Source: an uncultured Flavobacteriaceae bacterium (GTDB taxonomy: Bacteria > Bacteroidota > Bacteroidia > Flavobacteriales > Flavobacteriaceae). Taken from it: a DNA stretch of 11,631 bases. Each line of letters opens with the position of its first letter. Positions within the stretch are counted from its first letter, which is position 1. The stretch spans positions 1 through 11,631 of the forward strand of contig CALITN010000178.1 in the NCBI GenBank assembly GCA_938041595.1. The letters run 5' to 3'. A model generated the notes under the pieces. It was not told the origin of the DNA. It made no database searches and worked only from the letters and a program-made list of their open reading frames with translations. The position numbers were made by a program, and so were the translations under genes. Positions 1 to 7,164 of this stretch are shown here, in pieces.

Positions 1-431
1 CCCCCAGCTTCAAAGCCTTCAGCTACAATGGCATCGACTCCTGCAGCTACTGCTTTTTCGGCAAATTTGACCGAACTCACCACATGAACTACCACGCATC
101 CTTTCTCCTTTAAAAAAGAAGTCCATAAACCGGGATTCCCAGCAGATGTAAATACAATAGGAACGGCCTCTTCAATCAATAATTCCAACAGCAATTCCAT
201 CTCTGGATACAATAACGGTAGATTCACTGCAAAGGGTTTTGGAGTGGCGGCTTTAAGTTTTTGAATATGACTTCGGAGTGTATCTGGATGCATGGAGCCA
301 GCACCAATGATTCCAAGGCCTCCAACTTCACTAACCGCTGCCGCCAAACGCCAACCACTCGCCCACACCATACCCGCCTGAATCAGAGGATACTGTATTC
401 CAAAAAGCTGGCAAATACGATTCTTTTTCAT
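1..431 (-). CDS. FabK/nitronate monooxygenase-like flavoprotein, N-terminal part (cut by window edge)
   Basis: This ORF begins at an ATG at 431 and stays open to the edge of the window, giving about 143 residues of an FMN-dependent TIM-barrel oxidoreductase. The visible part starts MKKNRICQLFGIQYPLIQAG and contains GMVWASG near residues 20-26, VGGLGIIGAG near 41-50, a PFAVNLPLL strand, an SAGNPG turn, and ends in AEGFEAGG, the flavin phosphate-binding region of the family. Members are either nitronate monooxygenases, which oxidise alkyl nitronates such as propionate 3-nitronate, or FabK-type enoyl-ACP reductases of fatty acid synthesis. The residues that best separate the two lie beyond the window, so I leave it unnamed. 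The start lies 23 bp after the mnmA stop, with no promoter-like box and no Shine-Dalgarno in the gap, so it is probably co-transcribed with mnmA. The frame has no breaks. Confidence 0.88.
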   Translation of the reverse strand, partial: MKKNRICQLFGIQYPLIQAGMVWASGWRLAAAVSEVGGLGIIGAGSMHPDTLRSHIQKLKAATPKPFAVNLPLLYPEMELLLELLIEEAVPIVFTSAGNPGLWTSFLKEKGCVVVHVVSSVKFAEKAVAAGVDAIVAEGFEAG

Positions 432-454
432 CGGTTTATATTTTTAGGGTAAAC

Positions 455-1651
455 TCAAGCAATCACACCTGAACCGACAAGCTCTCCATCACGATACCAA
501 GCAGCAAATTGCCCAGGTGTGATGGCTGATTGAGGCTCATCAAAAACAATATACATTCCATCCAAAGTAAGGTGTAATATTGCTTTTTGCAAGGGCTGTC
601 GATACCGAATTCGAACTTCGTATTCAGCAGAAGCGCCAACTTCTAACTGTAAGACAGGATTGACCCAGTGGACTTCCGTATTTTCAATATGCAACGCTTG
701 CTGAAACAACCCGGGATGATCTTTTCCTTGCCCAACAAAAAGAATATTGGCCACTGTGTCAACAGCCAACACAAAAAGAGGATCCGGTGTGCCTCCTACC
801 GCTAATCCTTTGCGCTGGCCAATAGTAAAATAATGCGCCCCTTGATGCTGTCCAACCGCTACCCCATTATCGGCCTTGTAATTTCTTCTTTTGGATAGAA
901 AAACCCAACGAGATTCTTCGGAATCAAAGTCAGTAGGAATCTCTTTATAGGAAGAAAGACCTTCTGGTATTTCTATAATGGGTCCTGTTTTGGGTTGTAA
1001 TTGCTGTTGTAAAAAATCTGGCAAACTGACCTTTCCAATAAAACAAAGGCCTTGAGAATCTTTTTTTTCTGCCGTGATTAATCCCTGCAACTTAGCGATA
1101 CTTCGGACTTCGGACTTCTGCAAATGGCCAATGGGAAAGAGAGTTTTAGCTAACTGCTTTTGATTTAATTGACACAAGAAATAGGATTGGTCCTTGTTCA
1201 CATCAGCGCCGCTTTGCAAATGATAACGAACCCATTCCCCGTCTGTTACTGTGCTTGTTTTTTGGCAATAATGTCCGGTTGCAACGTAATCAGCTCCCAA
1301 AGAAAGAGCAATATTTAAAAAAACATCAAATTTGATTTCACGGTTGCATAGCACATCGGGATTGGGGGTGCGCCCAAGTTCGTATTCGGCAAACATATAA
1401 TCGACAATTCGCTCTTTGTATTGTTTGCTTAGATCAATCGTTTGAAACGGAATTCCCAACTTTTGAGCGACCAACATGGCATCGTTGCTGTCTTCCAACC
1501 AAGGACAATCCGCCGAAAGAGTTACCGATTCATCGTGCCAGTTTTTCATAAACAAGCCTATCACTTCATAGCCCTGCTCCTTTAGCAAATAGGCAGCTAC
1601 AGAAGAATCAACCCCTCCGGACAAACCGACAATAACACGTTTCCCTTTCAC
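455..1651 (-). CDS. mnmA: tRNA-specific 2-thiouridylase MnmA
   Basis: MnmA makes the 2-thio group of U34 in the wobble position of tRNA Lys, Glu and Gln: it adenylates the uridine C2 carbonyl and displaces AMP with an enzyme-bound persulfide. The N-terminal PP-loop SGGVDSS is at residues 11-17. The two catalytic cysteines expected in the family are visible: C102 in RTPNPDVLCNREIKF and C203 in DSQGLCFIG. The tRNA-contacting DQSYFL is at 154-159, and the C-terminal beta-barrel motif RYRQ...FDEPQSAITPGQ is near 350-385. At 398 residues it is about 30 longer than the E. coli enzyme, mainly through a segment near 220-270 before GQHQGAHYFTIGQRKGL, which I recall as usual in Bacteroidota. The start is a GTG at 1651; no ATG, GTG or TTG lies in frame between it and the upstream in-frame stop. 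The flavoprotein gene follows after 23 bp. Confidence 0.97.
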   Translation of the reverse strand: MKGKRVIVGLSGGVDSSVAAYLLKEQGYEVIGLFMKNWHDESVTLSADCPWLEDSNDAMLVAQKLGIPFQTIDLSKQYKERIVDYMFAEYELGRTPNPDVLCNREIKFDVFLNIALSLGADYVATGHYCQKTSTVTDGEWVRYHLQSGADVNKDQSYFLCQLNQKQLAKTLFPIGHLQKSEVRSIAKLQGLITAEKKDSQGLCFIGKVSLPDFLQQQLQPKTGPIIEIPEGLSSYKEIPTDFDSEESRWVFLSKRRNYKADNGVAVGQHQGAHYFTIGQRKGLAVGGTPDPLFVLAVDTVANILFVGQGKDHPGLFQQALHIENTEVHWVNPVLQLEVGASAEYEVRIRYRQPLQKAILHLTLDGMYIVFDEPQSAITPGQFAAWYRDGELVGSGVIA

Positions 1652-1655
1652 GGCA

Positions 1656-1663
1656 CAAAAATA
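1656..1663 (-). promoter_or_regulatory. TAnnTTTG-like -7 box before mnmA
   Basis: Read on the minus strand this is TATTTTTG, an exact match to the Bacteroidota -7 consensus TAnnTTTG. It lies only 4 nt before the mnmA GTG, so a transcript from it would have little or no leader. I found no TTG/TTTG -33 element at the usual spacing; the nearest TTG (in TTGACA, 1695-1700) is too far upstream. The match also sits beside a T-rich run, so chance is a real alternative. Confidence 0.35.
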
Positions 1664-1669
1664 CGGAAG

Positions 1670-1688
1670 AAAAAAAGGACTGTCCTTT
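1670..1688 (-). terminator. Possible weak intrinsic terminator upstream of mnmA
   Basis: On the minus strand AAAGGAC-A-GTCCTTT is a perfect 7+1+7 inverted repeat. As RNA it would fold as a stem of about 5 bp (AAAGG/CCTTT) with a 5-nt loop, running directly into seven consecutive Ts (1676 down to 1670). It begins inside the TAA stop of the small ORF ending at 1687 and separates that region from mnmA. The stem has few G-C pairs, so termination would be weak; the same symmetric sequence could instead be a protein-binding site. Confidence 0.35.
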
Positions 1689-1845
1689 ACTTTATGTCAA
1701 ATGTTTCCTTCAATAGACCTAAACCAATACCTATTACGCCAGCATAATATCCTCCCCCTGACAAATCCAACTTGGCATTTTTGACTTTCAAAAAATTAAT
1801 TTCAGCCGCGGAAAGAAAGCCTAATCGAGCGACCTGTCTCCACAT
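1687..1845 (-). CDS. Doubtful small ORF, unknown function
   Basis: A short ORF fills most of the 250-bp gap between yidC and mnmA. From the ATG at 1845 it encodes 52 residues beginning MWRQVARLGFLSAAEINF. A GTG at 1872, directly after an in-frame TGA, would add nine residues (61 in all). I do not recognise the protein. It has a basic amphipathic first half and a glycine-rich hydrophobic tail (SGGGYYAGVIGIGLGLL, roughly residues 30-46) that could be a short membrane segment or a small peptide. The stop codon is followed at once by the terminator-like hairpin at 1670-1688, and an inverted repeat (1847-1868) ends one base before the ATG. Codirectionality and this framing argue for a gene; the small size, lack of a recognised family and lack of a ribosome-binding signal argue against. 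It could also be a remnant of a decayed gene. Confidence 0.3.
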   Translation of the reverse strand: MWRQVARLGFLSAAEINFLKVKNAKLDLSGGGYYAGVIGIGLGLLKETFDIK

Positions 1846-1846
1846 A

Positions 1847-1868
1847 TTTCTTTCTAAATCGAAAGAAA
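1847..1868. repeat. Perfect 8-bp inverted repeat downstream of yidC
   Basis: TTTCTTTC (1847-1854) and GAAAGAAA (1861-1868) are perfect reverse complements separated by 6 nt. The element lies 34 bp past the yidC stop and one base before the ATG at 1845. It is AT-rich and is not followed by a T-tract in the minus direction, so it is not a standard intrinsic terminator; it could stabilise the yidC 3' end, act as an operator, or be chance. Confidence 0.5.
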
Positions 1869-1901
1869 ACACTCAATAAAGTGAGGGTATTCTATGAGAT
1901 T

Positions 1902-3728
1902 TTACTTCTTTCTTTTGGCGCGCTGCTGTTTTTCCGCTTCTTCCATGGCCTTTTGCAAACGCGAAGAGAATCCCCCTGATTTCTTAGGTTTTTTCTTGTT
2001 TTCCTCTATCTCTGCATGGATTTTATCGTTGTTTACGATAAAGTTTTTGATGACTAACATCAATACAATGGTGATCAAGTTGGAAATAAAGTAGTACAAA
2101 CTCAAACCACTGGCATAGTTGTTAAAGAAAAACAACATCATCAAGGGCATCAAATACATGATAACCTTCATGTTGGGCATGCCGGGTTGTTGCGGCATAG
2201 CTTGCTGCCCTGTCGTCATTTGAGTGTAAAAGAATATCGCTATCGACGCCAAGATTGGAAACAAACTTACATGATCCCCATAGAAAGGGATGTTAAAGGA
2301 CAAATCCAAAACGGAGTCATAGGAAGACAAATCATCAGCCCACAAAAAAGATTTCTGACGAAGCGTAAATGCTACTGGAAAAAAAGTAAATAAAGCAAAG
2401 AACACCGGCATTTGCAGAAGTGCTGGGATACAACCAGACATTGGATTGACTCCAGCTTTGCTATAAAGCGCCATTGTTTCCTGTTGCTTCTTTACGGCAT
2501 TATCCTTGTGCTTTGCGTTAATTTCCTCTACTTCAGGACGAAGCACTTTCATTTTTATCTGAGAGACATAGGCCTTATACGTCACCGGAGACATAGCCAA
2601 ACGCACCAGAATGGTCATAACAATAATAGCAATCCCAGTGGGTAGAAAAGTTCCCAGAAAAGTAAATAAGGGTAAAAAGATAAATCGGTTGATCCAGCCA
2701 AAAATCCCCCAACCCAAGGGAACCGAATCTTCCAATCCTAGTTCATAGGCCTGAAGGGTTTCAAAGTCTGTAGGGCCAAAATACCATTGAAAAGACTGTG
2801 AAAGCTCTCCATTGGCTTGGGTAGTCACAGGAACCGATGCCTTAAAATCCTTAGTGAATCGCTCCTCCAATGATTCGTCTTGCGAAAGATCGTCAGAACG
2901 TACCGCCACCTCATTCATGGGGGCTTTACTAATCAGAATCGCACTAAAAAAGTGTTGCCGGAAAGAGACCCAATTCACAGTATTCACGGTTTCTTCGTCT
3001 GAACCTGCCACGCCTAATTCATCTACTTTATCACCTTCGTGTTGGTACGAAAGCTCCGTATATCGGTTTTCGTAATCCAAACTCTTGGAGTTGCGAAACG
3101 CTTGCGTACGCCACTGTAATTTAACACCTTCAGCTTTGACAAAACGCCCCAGCCCTTCGGATCGTACTTGATAATCAATCAAATAGGTGTCAGGCTGAAT
3201 GATATAGTCAACCATCAACCGAATACCTGATTCCACTCCGGAAGTCAAGGTTAATATTTCTTGATTCCCTTGTTTGCGGAGACTAGGAGTGAAATAAAAG
3301 TCACGTGTATTTAAAATTCGTCCATCGCGAAGGGGTAATTCAATATTAAATTCTGAATTGCCTTCGGCAATAAGATTCAAGGGTTCGGATTGGTAATTTT
3401 CGTACTCTTTAAGCTGTACTTTCACTAATTGCCCCCCTTTGGAATCAATCTCTAGTAGTAGTTTATCGGAAGAGAGGGTTTGAATGCTTTGTGGACTTTC
3501 TTGCATAAGTACCGCCAAGTCCCCATAGGTGTTTTGAAGGACGAGCTGAGCCAGCGAGTCATTAACAATTGGAGCCGCTGAAGCTTTATTGGTAACGACC
3601 TCTGATGGGGTCACTGTTGGATTCTGAGGAACCCCCTGTGGTTGGTTTTGATAAAGCATCCAGGTAAGGATAACAGCAATAAGAACAAAACCAATAAACT
3701 GGTAGGGATCAAACTTTTTTTCTTCCAT
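1902..3728 (-). CDS. yidC: Membrane protein insertase YidC
   Basis: YidC inserts and folds inner-membrane proteins, alone or with SecYEG. The 608 residues show the Gram-negative layout. An N-terminal transmembrane anchor lies at about residues 11-26. A proline-rich linker and a large beta-rich periplasmic domain (about 60-335) follow. The conserved insertase core begins near 340, with membrane segments around 345-378, 430-456, 486-502 and 520-562. The conserved groove arginine is R376, in ILVRLAMSPVTYKAY, followed by the cytoplasmic hairpin KMKVLRPEVEEI and ALYSKAGVNPMSGC (421-433). The C-terminus (about 573-608) is strongly basic, as expected for a ribosome-contacting tail. The start is the ATG at 3728, 18 bp after the pyrG stop, so the two genes are probably co-transcribed, though a TATCTTTG box lies in the gap. 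The usual chromosomal neighbours rpmH and rnpA are absent from this window. Confidence 0.97.
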   Translation of the reverse strand: MEEKKFDPYQFIGFVLIAVILTWMLYQNQPQGVPQNPTVTPSEVVTNKASAAPIVNDSLAQLVLQNTYGDLAVLMQESPQSIQTLSSDKLLLEIDSKGGQLVKVQLKEYENYQSEPLNLIAEGNSEFNIELPLRDGRILNTRDFYFTPSLRKQGNQEILTLTSGVESGIRLMVDYIIQPDTYLIDYQVRSEGLGRFVKAEGVKLQWRTQAFRNSKSLDYENRYTELSYQHEGDKVDELGVAGSDEETVNTVNWVSFRQHFFSAILISKAPMNEVAVRSDDLSQDESLEERFTKDFKASVPVTTQANGELSQSFQWYFGPTDFETLQAYELGLEDSVPLGWGIFGWINRFIFLPLFTFLGTFLPTGIAIIVMTILVRLAMSPVTYKAYVSQIKMKVLRPEVEEINAKHKDNAVKKQQETMALYSKAGVNPMSGCIPALLQMPVFFALFTFFPVAFTLRQKSFLWADDLSSYDSVLDLSFNIPFYGDHVSLFPILASIAIFFYTQMTTGQQAMPQQPGMPNMKVIMYLMPLMMLFFFNNYASGLSLYYFISNLITIVLMLVIKNFIVNNDKIHAEIEENKKKPKKSGGFSSRLQKAMEEAEKQQRAKRKK

Positions 3729-3732
3729 TGGG

Positions 3733-3740
3733 CAAAGATA
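3733..3740 (-). promoter_or_regulatory. TAnnTTTG -7 box before yidC
   Basis: Minus-strand TATCTTTG matches TAnnTTTG exactly and is followed by CCCA and then the yidC ATG. It lies inside the 18-bp pyrG-yidC gap, so any -33 element would fall in the pyrG coding end. A start from this box would give an essentially leaderless yidC mRNA in addition to read-through from pyrG. Confidence 0.4.
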
Positions 3741-3746
3741 ATATTT

Positions 3747-5360
3747 TTAGCTGCGATTGTGTATCAAAGCAGCTTCTACAAAGGCAGCGAACAAAGGATG
3801 CGGATTGGAAACGGTACTCTTGTATTCCGGATGAAATTGAACCCCTACAAACCAAGGATGTTGGACATATTCAACAATTTCGACCAACTGCGTTTCAGGG
3901 TTCCAACCCGCCATTTTAAAATCGTCATCAAACAATTGCTCGCTAAAGGCATTATTGAATTCATATCGGTGCCTATGTCGTTCGGAAATAGCCTCTGATT
4001 GATAAATTTCCGTAAGCTTAGAGTCTTTTTTCAATGAACAGTCCCACGCTCCCAGACGCATGGTGCCTCCTTTATCCGTAATATTTTTCTGCGATTCCAT
4101 TAAATCAATCACAGGGGTCTCACATTTGGCATCCATTTCAACTGAATTGGCTTCTGAAAGTCCTTTTACATTTCGGGCGTATTCAATCACAGCCATCTGC
4201 ATTCCCAAACAAATTCCTAAAAAGGGAATGTTGTTTTCACGTACATATTGAATCGCACTGATTTTTCCTTCAATACCGCGCGCCCCAAAACCGGGTGCTA
4301 CGATCACTCCATTGAGACCTTCCAACAGTTGCTGACTATTGTGCTCCTCCAAATATTCAGAATGAATACTCACAACCTCAACTGCTGTCAGGTGTTTTGT
4401 TCCTGCATGAATCAAGGCTTCTAAAATCGATTTGTAGGAATCTTGCAATTCAACATACTTCCCAACCAATCCTATTTTGACAGTGTTATTAGGTTGTTGA
4501 AGTTTGGACAAAAAGTTTTTCCAATCGGTTAAATCGTGAGATTGCTTGGGTGCTAATTGGAATTTCTTCAACACCACTGCGTCCAAGCCTTCCTCAAGCA
4601 TTTTAAGAGGTACCTCATAAATGGTATCTACGTCGATAGACTGAATTACCGCTTCTTGTTTCACATTGCAAAACAAGGCTAATTTTCTTCGTAAATCGTC
4701 TGTAAGTTCGTGTTCGGTTCGGCAGACCAACACATCGGCTTTGATTCCACTTTCCATCAACGTTTTTACGGAATGCTGTGTTGGCTTCGTTTTTAATTCC
4801 TTGGCTGCTGCCAAATAGGGAATCAATGTCAGGTGAATTACCACGCAATTTTCATCGCCTAATTCGTTGATTAGCTGTCGAACGGTTTCAATATAGGGCA
4901 GTGATTCAATGTCTCCTACCGTTCCTCCAATTTCTGTAATAACAATATCGTAATCTCCTGATTCTCCCAAGAGCTGCATACGCTTCTTGATTTCATTGGT
5001 GATATGAGGAATGACCTGTACTGTTTTTCCTAAAAATTCTCCTCGGCGTTCTTTTTCAATAACACTTTGATAAACCCGACCGGTAGTTACAGTATTGGCT
5101 TGGGAAGTGGGAACATTCAGAAAACGCTCATAATGGCCCAAATCCAAATCTGTTTCTGCACCATCATCGGTCACAAAACATTCACCATGTTCGTAGGGAT
5201 TCAGGGTGCCAGGATCGACATTGAGGTAAGGGTCAAACTTTTGAATGGTAACGCTAAAATCTTGAGACTGAAGGAGTTTGGCAAGAGAGGCTGCTACGAT
5301 CCCTTTCCCAAGGGAAGAGCTTACACCACCAGTAACAAAGACATATTTAGTATTGGACAT
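3747..5360 (-). CDS. pyrG: CTP synthase
   Basis: PyrG converts UTP to CTP with ATP and glutamine-derived ammonia, the last step of de novo CTP synthesis, in the cytoplasm. The 537 residues match the usual length. The N-terminal synthetase domain has the nucleotide-binding loop GGVSSSLGKG at 11-20, KFDPYLNVDPGT at 41-52, ITEIGGTVGDIES near 141-153 and KTKPTQHSVKTLM near 190-202. The class I glutamine amidotransferase domain starts near 294; its nucleophile is C384 in GICLGMQM, with H510 and E512 in QFHPEYKS completing the triad. All key residues are present. The ATG at 5360 is the natural start because the protein begins with the family-typical KYVFVTGG. An inverted repeat (5361-5388) abuts the start codon and a TAnnTTTG box lies just upstream of it. 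yidC follows after 18 bp. Confidence 0.98.
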   Translation of the reverse strand: MSNTKYVFVTGGVSSSLGKGIVAASLAKLLQSQDFSVTIQKFDPYLNVDPGTLNPYEHGECFVTDDGAETDLDLGHYERFLNVPTSQANTVTTGRVYQSVIEKERRGEFLGKTVQVIPHITNEIKKRMQLLGESGDYDIVITEIGGTVGDIESLPYIETVRQLINELGDENCVVIHLTLIPYLAAAKELKTKPTQHSVKTLMESGIKADVLVCRTEHELTDDLRRKLALFCNVKQEAVIQSIDVDTIYEVPLKMLEEGLDAVVLKKFQLAPKQSHDLTDWKNFLSKLQQPNNTVKIGLVGKYVELQDSYKSILEALIHAGTKHLTAVEVVSIHSEYLEEHNSQQLLEGLNGVIVAPGFGARGIEGKISAIQYVRENNIPFLGICLGMQMAVIEYARNVKGLSEANSVEMDAKCETPVIDLMESQKNITDKGGTMRLGAWDCSLKKDSKLTEIYQSEAISERHRHRYEFNNAFSEQLFDDDFKMAGWNPETQLVEIVEYVQHPWFVGVQFHPEYKSTVSNPHPLFAAFVEAALIHNRS

Positions 5361-5388
5361 CCGGTAATTGAATTTAAGAACCTACCGG
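5361..5388 (-). promoter_or_regulatory. Inverted repeat (possible leader hairpin) abutting pyrG start codon
   Basis: On the minus strand CCGGTA (5388-5383) and TACCGG (5366-5361) are perfect 6-bp arms separated by a 16-nt AT-rich loop, and the 3' arm ends directly at the pyrG ATG. If transcription starts shortly after the TATTTTTG box at 5392-5399, the 5' arm would lie almost at the 5' end of the mRNA. A hairpin there could hinder ribosome entry, or the repeat could be a protein-binding site. The repeat is seen in the sequence; its function is inference. Confidence 0.45.
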
Positions 5389-5391
5389 GCT

Positions 5392-5419
5392 CAAAAATAC
5401 AAAAACGCATTCAGCCAAA
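5392..5419 (-). promoter_or_regulatory. Candidate pyrG promoter
   Basis: On the minus strand a TTTG (5419-5416) is followed after 16 nt by TATTTTTG (5399-5392), matching the Bacteroidota TTTG / TAnnTTTG pair, although the spacer is slightly shorter than usual. Transcription would begin about 3-8 nt downstream, in or next to the run GAGCCCGG, leaving a leader of roughly 25-30 nt that consists almost entirely of the inverted repeat. It lies in the 72-bp gap after the LysM gene, the widest gap between two recognised genes apart from 1652-1901 and the 74-bp bshC-guaA gap, which supports an independent pyrG promoter. Confidence 0.5.
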
Positions 5420-5432
5420 GGTGCTATTCCTG

Positions 5433-7160
5433 TTATTTCTTTAATATGATAATCGAATCGTCTTGGTGTTTCAGCAAATAGACACCCTGATTGATGGCAG
5501 CTCCGTTCGGTAGCAACTGATAATCGAAGCGACTTTCTACATAATCCGTCTCTCCCAGGGTTATGCCTTCTTCCAGGTCTCCCGTTCGCGTTATTCGTAA
5601 TAACAAGTCTAGCATCAGATCATAACCTCTTTTGGCTTCCTTGGATGGATACATGCCAAAACGATTCAAAAAACGATCGGGCATTTCACCTTCATCAAAT
5701 ACTTTGGGATGATAGCCTGAGGTAAATGTAAATCCTAAAGAACCAAATGTGGCATTGGGGATATTTGGGTTTTCATAAGCCGTACCTCTATAGGTAGTAA
5801 AGAGTTGAATTGGACGGCTCGGGGTGATTTTACCACTCAGCTGGGAACTGATGCTGGAAATCAAAGAAAAGTTTTCAGATTCTAAAATTACCTTATTGGG
5901 AATGCTATCCAGTAACAGAGAATCCATTAACTCTGAATCCAGATAACCTCCCTGCTCGGGACGAAATTGGATGGCATAGGGATAGCGTTCCATTAAGATT
6001 TTCTCAATGTCTCGATGAAGTGAGTCCGCAACTACCACGACATGCTCCTCCTCCGTAAGAACATTATCCAAATGACGCAACATTCGCTCTCTTAAAACCC
6101 GCTTGGGAGGGATACTCTGATAAACATTAGCCCGCATTTGTACTTTCTTGTAGGAGAGGGGGGCTACTTTGGGAATCTTACGCAGTCGTCCTTGTGCCGA
6201 AATAAAATCAAAGTTTCGTGGGATCAGTGGTCCTACTATCAAATCTTGCGTCGCCAATTCGGACGTTTGAGCCAATTGGTTTAACCTTGCTTTTTTATTT
6301 TGTGTGTCAAAAACGTGCAATTCAGTTGCGATGCCTTTTTCCGCCAATACTTCCAATGCCATGCGAACACCAGCATAAAAATCAAAAGCCAACTGGGTCA
6401 AATTTCTTTTTTTCAACAACTTTTTTGTTTTCTCTAAAGAATCTAATTCCAAGGTTTGTGTTTTAAAAGGAAGCAACAAGCCTACTTTAAGGGGTCGATT
6501 CAAAGGGCTGAGAGAGTCTAATAAATCTATCTTAGGTACTAAAAGGTCATCTTGCACTTTGAGGTCACCTGAAAACTCTAAAGGAACTTTCAAAACCATT
6601 CCAACCTGAAGTCCCGTGGTTGCCAATTCAGGATTTAGGGAATCGAGAATCTTCTTTCCAACACCCAACTTTTTCTCAATTCGGTAATAGCCTTCTTTTG
6701 GGAGTACCGTATAATAATTAAATGCTGAACTCGGGCCGACAAGTGTGTCTTTGGTCGTAATGGGTACCTGCAAGGTCTGTCCTGCTTTTAACCCTTCTTT
6801 GAGAGATGGGTTCAGGGCTTCCAATTCTTGGATAGTGATGCCATAAGTATAGGCAATCCGCCACTTGGTTGCTTTGGGCGGCACCAGATAACTTTCCGTT
6901 TCTGGAACGACTGCTTCAACCACCACAGGAATTTCATAAACAGGTATACGCAGTATCATTTTCCGCTTCAATCCCGATCTAATTAAGGCTGGGTTATAGG
7001 CTTCGATTTGATCAACAGTCACCTTATACTTCTGAGATAGGCTATAAAGGGTTTCTTTCTTTTTAACCTTATGGGTAATAAAGCGGCTGGGGATGCGTTC
7101 TTGCGCTTGCAATCCGAATGAGAAAAATACTGCTAGGAGCAATAACCAAAACTTATTCAT
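5433..7160 (-). CDS. Exported protein with three LysM repeats and a periplasmic-binding-protein-like domain
   Basis: The 575-residue protein begins with a Sec-type signal peptide (hydrophobic 4-17, likely cut after LQA near residue 19; no lipobox cysteine). Three LysM-like repeats follow, at about 29-73 (HKVKKKETLYSLSQKYKVT...IEAYNP), 90-133 (YGITIQELEALNPSL...LKAGQTLQVP) and 148-193 (YYTVLPKEG...LDSLNPEL...VGMVLKVP); such repeats bind peptidoglycan. From about 223 (PLKVGLLLPF) to the C-terminus it resembles type I periplasmic binding proteins of the Leu/Ile/Val-receptor class, with YAGVRMALEVLAEKG and a DLIVGPL strand. No transporter permease or ATPase gene is nearby, so a nutrient-uptake role is doubtful. 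A wall-anchored sensor or a regulator of peptidoglycan synthases, by analogy with LpoA whose C-terminal domain has this fold, is possible but inferred. It lies 21 bp after guaA and is probably co-transcribed with it. Confidence 0.88.
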   Translation of the reverse strand: MNKFWLLLLAVFFSFGLQAQERIPSRFITHKVKKKETLYSLSQKYKVTVDQIEAYNPALIRSGLKRKMILRIPVYEIPVVVEAVVPETESYLVPPKATKWRIAYTYGITIQELEALNPSLKEGLKAGQTLQVPITTKDTLVGPSSAFNYYTVLPKEGYYRIEKKLGVGKKILDSLNPELATTGLQVGMVLKVPLEFSGDLKVQDDLLVPKIDLLDSLSPLNRPLKVGLLLPFKTQTLELDSLEKTKKLLKKRNLTQLAFDFYAGVRMALEVLAEKGIATELHVFDTQNKKARLNQLAQTSELATQDLIVGPLIPRNFDFISAQGRLRKIPKVAPLSYKKVQMRANVYQSIPPKRVLRERMLRHLDNVLTEEEHVVVVADSLHRDIEKILMERYPYAIQFRPEQGGYLDSELMDSLLLDSIPNKVILESENFSLISSISSQLSGKITPSRPIQLFTTYRGTAYENPNIPNATFGSLGFTFTSGYHPKVFDEGEMPDRFLNRFGMYPSKEAKRGYDLMLDLLLRITRTGDLEEGITLGETDYVESRFDYQLLPNGAAINQGVYLLKHQDDSIIILKK

Positions 7161-7164
7161 GCGC

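Noticed and set aside
1101..1117. Short tandem repeat CTTCGGA-CTTCGGA within mnmA.
   Set aside because: Two copies inside an intact, conserved coding region; no sign of phase variation.
1870..1889. Short hairpin on the minus strand just after yidC (CACTT/GAGTG with a 4-nt loop, then TTTT).
   Set aside because: Only 5 bp including one G-U pair and a T-run of four; too weak to call a terminator.
4615..4848. Minus-strand 77-codon frame inside pyrG, and a similar 66-codon frame at 10099-10299 inside bshC.
   Set aside because: Both lie in alternative frames of intact, clearly recognised genes and show no recognisable features.
5400..5432. Possible terminator between the LysM gene and pyrG (GCA...TGC followed by GTTTTT).
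   Set aside because: Only 3 bp of pairing with a long loop; the region is better explained as a pyrG promoter.
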